Shown one piece after another: positions 1 to 5,247 of a stretch of 5,247 bases of DNA. The stretch is taken from positions 1 to 5,247 of the forward strand of contig JAEZBP010000285.1 in the NCBI GenBank assembly GCA_023427125.1, in the 5' to 3' direction. Source of the stretch: Pseudomonadota bacterium. GTDB lineage: Bacteria > Myxococcota_A > Polyangia > Polyangiales > Sandaracinaceae. Position 1 is the stretch's first letter. Each line of letters begins with the position of its first letter. A model generated the notes under the pieces. It saw only the letters and a program-made list of their open reading frames with translations. It had not been told where the DNA came from and did not search any database. The translations under genes and the position numbers were made by a program.

Positions 1-52
1 TCGTTATTTTGAGCGGACCTCCGAAGCCACAATGGGGCCCCCCACCCAAGTC

Positions 53-152
53 CGAGCCCTACGGTGCTCCGCACCTTCGGGCTCGATCCCATCGCGGAGC
101 GATGGGGCCCTGTCGACCGACGGCATCGCTCCGCGATGCCTGGTCTCCGACC
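53..152. repeat. Cluster of four small palindromes sharing one TCC/GGA triloop
   Basis: Four inverted repeats lie side by side in the non-coding region. The first (53-85) has outer arms CGAGCCC/GGGCTCG, inner arms GGTGC/GCACC and apex TCC at 68-70. The second (88-106) has arms CCCATCGC/GCGATGGG and apex GGA at 96-98. The third (122-140) has arms GGCATCGC/GCGATGCC and apex TCC at 130-132. The fourth (142-152) has arms GGTC/GACC and apex TCC at 146-148. The arms differ but every loop is TCC (or its complement) closed by a C-G pair. The second and third also contain 15-base cores (90-104 and 124-138) that are reverse complements of each other, so they could pair together into a larger structure. 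A 9-base direct repeat, ATGGGGCCC, occurs at 32-40 and 102-110. The cluster could be a REP/BIME-like interspersed repeat, a structured 3' end of an upstream transcript or a structured RNA. No T-tract follows, so a classical intrinsic terminator is unlikely. Confidence 0.7.
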
Positions 153-201
153 TGACCGAAGGCCGGTGATTTCGCGGCGACCTAGCGCCCGCTGCGGATG
201 A

Positions 202-232
202 TTTCGCCTGGGCTCCGGCGCGCTGATACGCT
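202..232 (+). promoter_or_regulatory. Promoter-like element of the 239-766 gene, leaderless geometry
   Basis: TACGCT at 227-232 resembles a housekeeping -10 box and is preceded by TG at 224-225, giving an extended -10 (TGnTACGCT). A weak -35 candidate, TTTCGC, lies at 202-207 with a 19-base spacer. The A of the ATG at 239 falls 7 bases past the end of the -10 box, where transcription would be expected to begin, and no Shine-Dalgarno sequence fits in between. The same TACGCT hexamer occurs before the 1638-2858 gene. The -35 assignment is weak. Confidence 0.45.
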
Positions 233-238
233 GCGGGC

Positions 239-766
239 ATGGCGAAGGACGACGAGGACGAGGGCGTGAGCGCGCCGGCCAAGGCGAAGGACGCGGCCAA
301 GCCGGGAGCGCCACACATGGTGCTGCGCGTGGTGCTCGGCACGGCGGGGCTCCTCCTCGTGGTGGGCTTCTTTCTCCCGTGGATCGAGCTGCCGAGCGAG
401 TCGTACAGCGGCCTCAGCCTCGTCCTCGACGACAACCGTGACATCCGTGAGGCGGTGGGCGAGACCCGCCGCTGGATCTTGCTGGCGCTGCCGGTGCTCG
501 GCGTCGCGCTCACCGCGATCGGCTTCATGGGCTTCCGCTGGTCGGCCGCGGTGGCCGCCGGGATCGGCCTGCTCCTGATCGGCTACGGCATCGTCACGGT
601 GGTCGCGATCTTCTTCCAGACCACCGCGCTCGGCCTCTGGCTGATCGTGGCCGCCGCGTTCCTGGCGCTCGGAGGAGGCCTCGTCGCGCTGGTGCGCGCC
701 CGCAGCGCCAAGCACAAGACGCCCGACCTCGCGCTGCCCGACGAGCCGATCGCCGACGGCGAGTAG
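239..766 (+). CDS. Four-helix membrane protein of unknown function
   Basis: The predicted protein has 175 residues and I do not recognise a named family. Residues 1-26 form a charged, Lys/Asp/Ala-rich, probably cytoplasmic tail. Hydrophobic helices follow at about 28-47, 79-97, 103-124 and 131-152, and the C-terminus (153-175) is polar with a basic stretch (RARSAKHK) that would favour a cytoplasmic end. Between helices 1 and 2 lies a loop of about 30 residues opened by the sequence FFLPWIELP (44-52) and a Ser-Gly motif (57-58). The pattern of a first helix ending in a Pro-Trp followed by an external loop with Ser-Gly is common in small four-helix bacterial membrane proteins of unknown role. 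The ATG start at 239 fits the promoter geometry just upstream. The TatD-family gene follows after only 9 bases, so the two are probably co-transcribed, but the shared context does not reveal a function. No catalytic motif is visible. Confidence 0.85.
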   Translation: MAKDDEDEGVSAPAKAKDAAKPGAPHMVLRVVLGTAGLLLVVGFFLPWIELPSESYSGLSLVLDDNRDIREAVGETRRWILLALPVLGVALTAIGFMGFRWSAAVAAGIGLLLIGYGIVTVVAIFFQTTALGLWLIVAAAFLALGGGLVALVRARSAKHKTPDLALPDEPIADGE

Positions 767-775
767 CGCTTCGAG

Positions 776-1579
776 ATGGGGCTCTTCGACGTCCACGCGC
801 ACCTCACGCACCCGAAGCTCGCGGGCCGGGAGGCGGAGGTGCTCGCCAACGCCCGCCGGGCGGGGCTGACCAGCATCATCGTCAACGGGCTCAACCCGCA
901 CGACAACGAGGCGGTGCGCGCCCTCGGAGCGCGCGATCCGATCGTGAAGCCCGCCTACGGCCTCTACCCGGTCGACGCGGTGCTGAGCGAGATGGAGGCG
1001 ATGGGCATCGACTATCCGCGCGAGTGCCCCGCGTTCACGGCGGAGGAGGGTGTGGCGTGGGTGCGCGACCACGTGGAAGAGGCGTTCGCCGTCGGCGAGA
1101 TCGGCCTCGACGGCTACTGGGTGCCCGAGGCGCTCTGGGACAAGCAGGAAGAGGTCTTCCGCGCGCTCGTCCAGGTGGCGATCGACGCCGACAAGCCGAT
1201 CATCATCCACACCCGCAAGCGCGAGGCGCGCGCGCTCGAGGTGCTGCTCGAGATGGGCGCGACCCGCGTGAATTGGCACTGCTTCGGGGGCCGCGTGAAG
1301 CTCGCCCGCCGCATCGCCGAGCACGGCCACTGGCTGAGCATCCCCGCGAACGCGCGCCGCAACGAGGCGTTCACTCGGATGCTCGAGACCCTGCCGCGCG
1401 ACAAGGTCTTGCTCGAGACCGACTGTCCCTACCTCGGCCCGGAGCCGGGCGTCGACAACGAGCCGGCCAACGTCGCGGTCACGGCGGCGTTCGCGGCCGA
1501 GCTCTGGCGCTGCTCGGAGGACGAAGTGCGCGCCCGGCTCGAGGAGAACTTCGCCGCGTTGTTTCGCGTCGCGCCCTGA
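776..1579 (+). CDS. TatD-family metal-dependent hydrolase (putative deoxyribonuclease)
   Basis: The predicted 267-residue protein matches the length of TatD-family hydrolases, which are cytosolic TIM-barrel enzymes of the amidohydrolase superfamily; characterised members are metal-dependent DNases/exonucleases. All expected metal ligands are visible in order: HAH at residues 7-9 (H7, H9), E108 in GEIGLDGYW, H145 in IIIHTRKRE, H168 in the WHCFGG motif, and D216 in ETDCPYLGPEPG. The C-terminal NEPANV (228-233) and NFAALF (258-263) segments are also typical. Two features depart from the E. coli-like form: the usual Gly-x-His-Pro motif reads GLYP (62-65), with Tyr in place of His, and there is extra sequence (about 75-95) before the Glu motif. 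The HTRKRE and SIPANAR segments recall the archaeal-type branch of the family. The ATG at 776 lies 9 bases after the preceding stop and has no strong Shine-Dalgarno, which suggests translational coupling. The family is certain; the actual substrate is not known. Confidence 0.93.
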   Translation: MGLFDVHAHLTHPKLAGREAEVLANARRAGLTSIIVNGLNPHDNEAVRALGARDPIVKPAYGLYPVDAVLSEMEAMGIDYPRECPAFTAEEGVAWVRDHVEEAFAVGEIGLDGYWVPEALWDKQEEVFRALVQVAIDADKPIIIHTRKREARALEVLLEMGATRVNWHCFGGRVKLARRIAEHGHWLSIPANARRNEAFTRMLETLPRDKVLLETDCPYLGPEPGVDNEPANVAVTAAFAAELWRCSEDEVRARLEENFAALFRVAP

Positions 1580-1591
1580 CGGCGCTACGCT
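1562..1591 (+). promoter_or_regulatory. Promoter-like element of the AI-2E-family transporter gene
   Basis: TACGCT at 1586-1591 is identical to the -10 box before the first gene, with TTTCGC at 1562-1567 as a weak -35 candidate and an 18-base spacer. Transcription would begin near 1598, giving a leader of about 40 bases that contains GGGGAGAGGA (1617-1626) upstream of the ATG at 1638. The -35 candidate overlaps the last codons of the TatD-family gene. This location places the alternative GTG at 1593 upstream of the expected transcript start. Confidence 0.4.
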
Positions 1592-1637
1592 AGTGCGTGG
1601 GCTCGGTGGCGGATGTGGGGAGAGGATCGCGACAGGA

Positions 1638-2858
1638 ATGAAGCTCGGCCCGGGCGCCAAAGCCGTCCTGATGATCGCTGGCGTGGTGATCGTCGTCGCC
1701 GGCTTGAAGCTCGCGGCGGCGCTCCTCGTGCCGCTCGTCACCGCGGCCTTCATCACCGTCGTGTCGCTGCCGGTCGTAAGGTGGCTGACCGCCCGCCGGG
1801 TCCCGCGCTGGGGCGCGATCCTCCTGGCGGTGCTGCTCGACTTCGCGATCCTCGCCGGGCTCGGCGGGCTGGTCGGCGGGTCGATGAACGAGTTCACCGA
1901 TCGCGTCCCCTATTACCAGACCCGCCTCGGCGAGCTGGCGGTCTCGGCCGTCGAGTGGCTCGACGCGCACGGCGCGAACGTCGACGGCGCCAACGTCGAG
2001 CGCCTCGTCGAGCAGGCCGACGCCTGGGAGCTGATCGGCGACCTCTTCGATCGCGTCACGAACCTGCTGTCGAACGCCTTCCTCGTCGCGCTGCTCGTCC
2101 TCTTCATGCTCTTCGAGGCGGGGCCCTGGGGCATGAAGATGGCGTACGTCCTGCGGCGCCCCACGCAGGACCTGCCGCGCTTCGCGAACGCGACCCGCGA
2201 GGTGCAGACCTACCTCGTCGTCAAGAGCGCCCTCAGCGTCGTCACCGGCGCGATCTGCGGCGCGTGGGTGGCCGTCTGCGGCGTCGACTTCGCGCTCCTC
2301 TGGGGGCTGCTCGCGTTCCTGCTCAACTACGTGCCGACGATCGGCATGTTCATCGCCACCATCCCGCCGGTCGTCGTCGCGCTGATCCAGCTCGGGCCGG
2401 GCAGCGCGCTGCTCGTGCTCGCCGGCTACGGCGTCATCAACTTCAGCCTCGGCAACCTGGTCGAGCCTCGCATCATGGGCCGCGCGCTCGGGCTCTCCCC
2501 GCTCGTCGTCTTCATGTCGATGGTCTTCTGGGGGTGGCTCTGGGGCCCGATCGGGGCGCTCCTCGCGGTGCCGCTCACGATGGTCATCAAGATCACGCTC
2601 TCGAACATCGAGGACCTGCGCTGGGCGGCGGTGCTCCTCGGCTCCGCGGAGTGGTTCGCGCAGAAGCGGCGCGAGTGGGAGGATCCCTTCGAGGCGGAGC
2701 GACGCCGATCGCAGCTGCCGCCGGCGCCCGTCGACGCGGTCGCGGTCCCCGAGAACCCGCCGCTCCACGTCGAGGATCCGGTGCAGGGCAGCGGCCCGCG
2801 CGCCATCGGCGAGGCGGCGCCCGCCGAGAGCGAGCGCGAGACCTTCCGCTCCGCGTAG
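1638..2858 (+). CDS. AI-2E/UPF0118-family multi-pass transporter
   Basis: The predicted 406-residue inner-membrane protein belongs to the AI-2E transporter family (PerM/TqsA/YdiK type, formerly DUF20/UPF0118). Two N-terminal hydrophobic segments (about 8-48) and a third (60-81) are followed by a polar stretch (82-143), then further helices from about 144 to 320. Family hallmarks are FLLNYVPTIGMFIATIPP (237-254) and the block from 273 to 314 with EPRIMGRALGLSP and the WGWLWGPIGALLAVPL segment. Known members export autoinducer-2 or related small molecules, and one halophile member has been reported as a Na+(Li+)/H+ antiporter, so the substrate cannot be assigned. An acidic/basic, Pro-rich tail (about 345-406) looks disordered and is not part of the transporter core. 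I chose ATG 1638 over an in-frame GTG at 1593 because a purine-rich ribosome-binding sequence lies at 1617-1626 and a -10 box overlaps the region just before 1593. It is separated from its downstream neighbour by 68 bases with a promoter-like element. Confidence 0.93.
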   Translation: MKLGPGAKAVLMIAGVVIVVAGLKLAAALLVPLVTAAFITVVSLPVVRWLTARRVPRWGAILLAVLLDFAILAGLGGLVGGSMNEFTDRVPYYQTRLGELAVSAVEWLDAHGANVDGANVERLVEQADAWELIGDLFDRVTNLLSNAFLVALLVLFMLFEAGPWGMKMAYVLRRPTQDLPRFANATREVQTYLVVKSALSVVTGAICGAWVAVCGVDFALLWGLLAFLLNYVPTIGMFIATIPPVVVALIQLGPGSALLVLAGYGVINFSLGNLVEPRIMGRALGLSPLVVFMSMVFWGWLWGPIGALLAVPLTMVIKITLSNIEDLRWAAVLLGSAEWFAQKRREWEDPFEAERRRSQLPPAPVDAVAVPENPPLHVEDPVQGSGPRAIGEAAPAESERETFRSA

Positions 2859-2902
2859 CGCTTCGGCTCTTCGTAACTTTCGGCGTTCGTCGTGGATCGG
2901 GG

Positions 2903-2911
2903 TGCTAAAGT
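2903..2911 (+). promoter_or_regulatory. Extended -10 element before the antiporter operon
   Basis: TGCTAAAGT at 2903-2911 is a TGn-extended -10 box (TAAAGT at 2906-2911). Transcription would begin around 2918, about 9 bases before the GTG start at 2927, so the message would be almost leaderless. No convincing -35 box is seen at 16-18 bases spacing, which is compatible with an extended -10 promoter. It lies in the 68-base gap after the transporter gene, so the antiporter and RCK genes probably have their own promoter. Confidence 0.4.
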
Positions 2912-2926
2912 CGGCGCCCCCACGAC

Positions 2927-4444
2927 GTGACGCACGCTCTCGAAGGACTGATGCTCATCCTGGCGATCGGCTCGGCCGTCGCCATCGGTGCCAAGCGCAT
3001 CGGCGTCGCCTACAACGTCGCCCTGGTGCTCGTCGGGCTGGTCGTCGCGCTGCTCGGCGTCCTGCCGCGGGCGCCGCTCGACCCCGAGCTGGTCCTCGTC
3101 GGCATGCTGCCGGTCCTGGTCTTCCAGGGCGCGCTCTCCGCGAACGCCGATCACCTGCGGGAGTCCAAGAGCGCGATCCTCGCGCTGGCGATCCCCGGCG
3201 TCGCGCTCTCGCTCTTCGGCACCGCCGCCGTCGCCACCTGGGCGCTCGAGCTCCCGTTCACGACCGCGCTCGTGCTGGGCGCGCTCCTCGCGATCACCGA
3301 CACGGTCAGCGTCCTGCTCGCGTTCCGCGCGGTGCGCGTGCCCTTGCGGCTCGCGGCGATCATGGAGGGCGAGAGCCTCTTCAACGACGGAACCGCGCTC
3401 GTCCTCGTGGCGACCACCGCGGCGGTCGCGGTCGGTGGTGACGCGGAGCCGCTCGCGATCTCCCGCTCGCTCCTCTTTGCGCTCGGAGGCGCCATCGCCT
3501 TCGGGATCGTCTTCGGGGTCGTCGGCGCGATGGTCTTGCGCGCGACGCCGGATCACCTCACGGCCGTGCTCGTCAGCCTGGTGGTCTGCTTCGGCGTCGC
3601 GCTCGCGTCGGAGGAAGCGCACGCCTCGCCGGTGATCGCGGTCGTGATCGTCGGCCTCGTCCTCGGCCGCGCGGCGCGCCGCTCGCTGCCTCCCTCTCGC
3701 GTGCTGGCGCTGCAGAGCTTCTGGGAGACGATCGTCTTCGCGCTGAACGTGCTGATCTTCCTGCTCGTCGGGATGCAGCTCGACGCCGCCGCGCTCTTCG
3801 CGGAGGCGCCCGCCATCTTGATCGCGGTGGTCGCGATGCACGCGGGCCGCGCGCTGGCGGTGTACGGGAGCTTCGGTGCGCTGCGCCTCTTCTCGAAGGA
3901 GCCGGTGCCCTTCAAGTGGCAGCACGTGATGATGATCGGGAACATCAAGGGCGCGCTCTCGATGGCGGCGGTGCTCGCGCTCCCCTCGTCGGTGCCCTTC
4001 AAGGCGCGGCTCGTGACGATCGTCTTCGGCGTCACCTTCCTCACGCTGGTCGGCCAGGCGCTGCCCTTCGCGAGGCTGCTGAAGATGCTCGGCGTCGTCG
4101 TCCGCACCGCCGACGCGCGGGTCGAGGCTGCGCGCGCGCGGCTGGTCGAGGCGCGCAGCGGGCAGAAGGAGCTCGACATGCTCTTCGGTGACGGGCTCGT
4201 GTCGAGGCGGGCTCACGCGGAGCGGATGGCCCTCCTGCAGCGTGAGGTGCTCGAGGCCGAGAAGACCCTGCGGGCGTCCGAGCTCGAGGGGAGCGACGAC
4301 CACCTCGACCTCGCGGTGCTCGACGCGCAGCGCGGCGCGCTCGTCGAGGCGGGCCAGCGCGGCATCCTCGAGGGGGACGCCGTCGAGGAGCGGCTCGCCG
4401 ACATCGACGAGCGGCTCCTGCGAATTCGCGAGAAGGAGCACTGA
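2927..4444 (+). CDS. CPA1-family cation:proton antiporter (NhaP-like)
   Basis: The predicted protein has 505 residues. It should exchange cytoplasmic Na+ or K+ for external H+ across the inner membrane. About 13 hydrophobic segments span residues 6-382. Family motifs are AITDTVSVLLAF (122-133), MEGESLFNDGTAL (146-158, with the ion-site pair N153-D154), a segment at 228-248 ending in GLVLG, R308 in a late helix, and GNIKGALSMA (338-347). The usual Thr-Asp-Pro motif reads T124-D125-T126 and the usual Gly-Gly-Leu-Arg-Gly motif reads GNIKG with K341, so this is a divergent subgroup. Residues 385-505 form a charged, helix-prone cytoplasmic tail that ends in a Glu/Arg-rich segment common in bacterial CPA1 proteins. 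GTG 2927 is preferred because it gives a complete first helix. ATG 2951, preceded by GAAGGA at 2942-2947, would remove eight residues and remains possible. The gene overlaps functionally with the RCK gene that begins one base after its stop. Whether Na+ or K+ is carried cannot be read from the sequence. Confidence 0.93.
   Translation: MTHALEGLMLILAIGSAVAIGAKRIGVAYNVALVLVGLVVALLGVLPRAPLDPELVLVGMLPVLVFQGALSANADHLRESKSAILALAIPGVALSLFGTAAVATWALELPFTTALVLGALLAITDTVSVLLAFRAVRVPLRLAAIMEGESLFNDGTALVLVATTAAVAVGGDAEPLAISRSLLFALGGAIAFGIVFGVVGAMVLRATPDHLTAVLVSLVVCFGVALASEEAHASPVIAVVIVGLVLGRAARRSLPPSRVLALQSFWETIVFALNVLIFLLVGMQLDAAALFAEAPAILIAVVAMHAGRALAVYGSFGALRLFSKEPVPFKWQHVMMIGNIKGALSMAAVLALPSSVPFKARLVTIVFGVTFLTLVGQALPFARLLKMLGVVVRTADARVEAARARLVEARSGQKELDMLFGDGLVSRRAHAERMALLQREVLEAEKTLRASELEGSDDHLDLAVLDAQRGALVEAGQRGILEGDAVEERLADIDERLLRIREKEH
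4431..4438 (+). promoter_or_regulatory. Strong ribosome binding site of the RCK gene
   Basis: AGAAGGAG lies within the last codons of the antiporter gene, 7 bases before GTG 4446. It is the clearest Shine-Dalgarno sequence in the window and decides the start of the downstream gene, ruling out the longer upstream reading in the same frame. The arrangement implies efficient, translationally coupled synthesis of the two proteins. Confidence 0.8.
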
Positions 4445-4445
4445 A

Positions 4446-5135
4446 GTGCGAGTGATCATCGTGGGAGGCGGCCTCGCCGGCACGAACTTGGCGCACGTCC
4501 TCGCCGACAGCGGCCACTCCGTGACCCTGATCGACCGAGACCCGGCGGTGGCGGCGCGCGGCTTCACCGAGCACGGCATCGCGGCGATCGTCGGCGACGG
4601 AACCGAGCCTCGGGTGCTGCGCGAGGCGGACGCCGGCCGCGCCGACATCGTCGCCGCGATGCTCCGCCGCGACGCGGACAACCTGGCGGTCGCCGCGATC
4701 GTGCGCGACATGGGCGCGCGCCGCGTCCTCGCGCGCTTTCGTGATCCGGCGTACCGCAGCGTGCTCGTGCACGCGGGGATCGATCAGATCTTCGGCGAGG
4801 TGGAGACGATGGTGGGCGCCCTCGCCGTCGCGATCGAGTACCCGCGCGTCCGCCACTCGATGGTGCTCGGCAAGGGGGACTCCATCGCGTTCGAGATCGT
4901 GGTGCCGGAGCGAGCGAAGGCGGCGGGCAAGACCCTGAAGGAGATCGGCAGCGCGAGTGAGTTTCCGCGCGGTGTGGTGATCGCCGGCATCGCGCCGCCG
5001 GACGGGCCGGTCGTCGTCCCGCGCGGCGACGCGATCATCCACGGCGGCGAGACGGTGGTCCTCGTCGCCCGCCGCGAGGACGTCGCGCACGCCATCGACT
5101 ACCTCACGGCGCTGGCCGAACCTCTGTTGGCTTGA
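4446..5135 (+). CDS. RCK-domain (TrkA-N/TrkA-C) regulatory protein
   Basis: The predicted 229-residue cytosolic protein has the full layout of TrkA/KtrA-type RCK proteins. Residues 1-115 form a Rossmann TrkA-N domain with the dinucleotide motif G7-G-G9-L-A-G12, an acidic residue at the end of the second strand (D30 in LIDRD) suited to NAD(H) binding, and the GDGTEPRVLREA segment (50-61). ARFRDPAYR (96-104) is also typical. Residues about 138-225 form a TrkA-C ligand-binding domain, with PRGDAIIHGGETVVLVA (192-208) near its end. Such proteins assemble as rings and gate K+ channels, transporters or antiporters in response to nucleotides or ions. Here no TrkH/KtrB-type potassium-uptake subunit is nearby; the gene starts one base after the stop of the antiporter gene and has a strong ribosome binding site, so the antiporter is the likely partner. 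That pairing is inferred from operon structure. The length is normal for a single-RCK subunit and nothing appears truncated. Confidence 0.93.
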   Translation: MRVIIVGGGLAGTNLAHVLADSGHSVTLIDRDPAVAARGFTEHGIAAIVGDGTEPRVLREADAGRADIVAAMLRRDADNLAVAAIVRDMGARRVLARFRDPAYRSVLVHAGIDQIFGEVETMVGALAVAIEYPRVRHSMVLGKGDSIAFEIVVPERAKAAGKTLKEIGSASEFPRGVVIAGIAPPDGPVVVPRGDAIIHGGETVVLVARREDVAHAIDYLTALAEPLLA

Positions 5136-5147
5136 GGTTGTGGCCAA

Positions 5148-5247
5148 ATGATGACAGTGAGGTCGTCCCTTTTGGGCTACCTCCCTCGGACTCGTGCTCA
5201 CGCCGATCGCGATGTGGTCTGCGGGCGCCGACGCGCCTGCCTTCGAC
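5148..5247 (+). CDS. Possible 5' end of a secreted-protein gene, apparently frameshifted
   Basis: Two adjacent ATG codons (5148, 5151) lie 12 bases after the RCK stop, with GAGG at 5134-5137 as a possible ribosome binding site. The frame from 5148 opens MMTVRSS and then becomes an arginine- and cysteine-rich sequence without family features. The frame one base later gives FWATSLGLVLTPIAMW followed by SAGADAPAFD (5170-5247), which reads as the hydrophobic and cleavage regions of a signal peptide (Ala-Asp-Ala before the likely cut). From 5176 to the edge this second frame has G or C at 20 of 24 third positions, against 14 of 23 for the frame from 5148, so it looks more like a coding frame of this genome. 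Joining the frames needs one base fewer in CCCTTTT (5167-5173). It may be a sequencing error, a real mutation or coincidence; the gene continues beyond the window, so its product is unknown. Confidence 0.35.
   Translation, partial: MMTVRSSLLGYLPRTRAHADRDVVCGRRRACLR
5159..5183 (+). other. Small hairpin after the RCK gene, weak terminator candidate
   Basis: GAGGT (5159-5163) pairs with ACCTC (5179-5183), and CCC (5167-5169) pairs with GGG (5174-5176) around a TTTT loop, with a G-C pair (5165-5177) and a bulge between. It sits 23 bases after the stop at 5135. No T-tract follows, so termination is doubtful, and the structure would lie inside the possible gene starting at 5148. The two readings compete. 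Confidence 0.2.

Noticed and set aside
53..152. CRISPR array or intrinsic terminator as an explanation of the hairpin cluster
   Set aside because: The repeats are not identical direct repeats separated by equal spacers, and no run of T follows any of the stems.
763..773. Eleven-base match GTAGCGCTTCG spanning the stop codons of two genes (also 2855-2865)
   Set aside because: The match covers a stop codon plus GCGCTTCG. In G+C-rich DNA this is short enough to be coincidence, and no structure or spacing supports a shared signal.
1593..1637. GTG at 1593 as the start of the AI-2E-family gene
   Set aside because: It would add 15 Gly/Arg-rich residues not expected in the family, it directly follows the -10 box and so precedes the likely transcript start, and ATG 1638 has a ribosome-binding sequence at 1617-1626.
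182..1897. Long open frame of 571 codons on the minus strand
   Set aside because: It lies opposite the membrane protein, TatD-family and transporter genes, all of which have clear family motifs or membrane topology. Its translation is Arg/Glu/Ala/His-rich low-complexity sequence typical of antisense frames in high-GC DNA.
1613..2908. Open frame of 431 codons overlapping the AI-2E-family gene on the same strand
   Set aside because: It is an out-of-frame reading with an Arg-rich composition. The other frame contains all the transporter motifs and membrane segments.
4188..4445. Upstream extension of the RCK reading frame to 4188
   Set aside because: The extension overlaps the antiporter tail and gives Ser/Arg-rich sequence. 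The Rossmann domain begins exactly at GTG 4446 with a strong Shine-Dalgarno 7 bases upstream.
2426..4711. Open frame of 761 codons on the minus strand
   Set aside because: It is antisense to the transporter, antiporter and RCK genes. Its product is dominated by repetitive Arg, Glu, Asp and His residues, with no recognisable domain.
4041..5201. Open frame of 386 codons on the minus strand
   Set aside because: It is antisense to the antiporter tail and the whole RCK gene. Composition is biased and no family motif is seen.

Overview
The window is very G+C-rich, with a strong G/C preference at third codon positions. It carries short convergent-free gene spacing, GTG starts and TACGCT-like -10 boxes just upstream of genes. 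Together these suggest a high-GC, soil- or marine-type bacterium, most likely a myxobacterium-like lineage (Myxococcota, e.g. Polyangiales/Sandaracinaceae). That assignment is an inference from composition and gene style; no marker gene is present. No RNA gene, CRISPR array, insertion sequence or phage gene is visible.

All supported genes are on the + strand. Positions 1-238 are non-coding and hold a cluster of four small hairpins (53-152) that all share the same TCC/GGA apical triloop, followed by a promoter-like element placed so that the first gene would be transcribed without a leader. A four-helix membrane protein of unknown function (239-766) is followed after 9 bases by a TatD-family metal-dependent hydrolase (776-1579). 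A second promoter-like element precedes an AI-2E/UPF0118-family multi-pass transporter (1638-2858). A third precedes a two-gene unit: a CPA1-type cation:proton antiporter (2927-4444) and, one base after its stop codon, a soluble RCK (TrkA-N/TrkA-C) nucleotide- and ligand-sensing protein (4446-5135).

The most coherent functional reading is a cation-homeostasis module: the RCK protein probably acts as a detachable regulatory subunit of the antiporter, whose long helical cytoplasmic tail is a possible docking site. The upstream AI-2E-family transporter could belong to the same physiology, since at least one UPF0118 member has been reported to exchange Na+/Li+ for H+, but this is not shown by the sequence. 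The TatD protein and the small membrane protein look like a separate transcription unit.

The right edge (5148-5247) appears to hold the beginning of a further gene. Its start codon and a convincing signal-peptide-like reading are in two different frames that meet at a CCCTTTT run, so it is either frameshifted, misassembled or a chance pattern.
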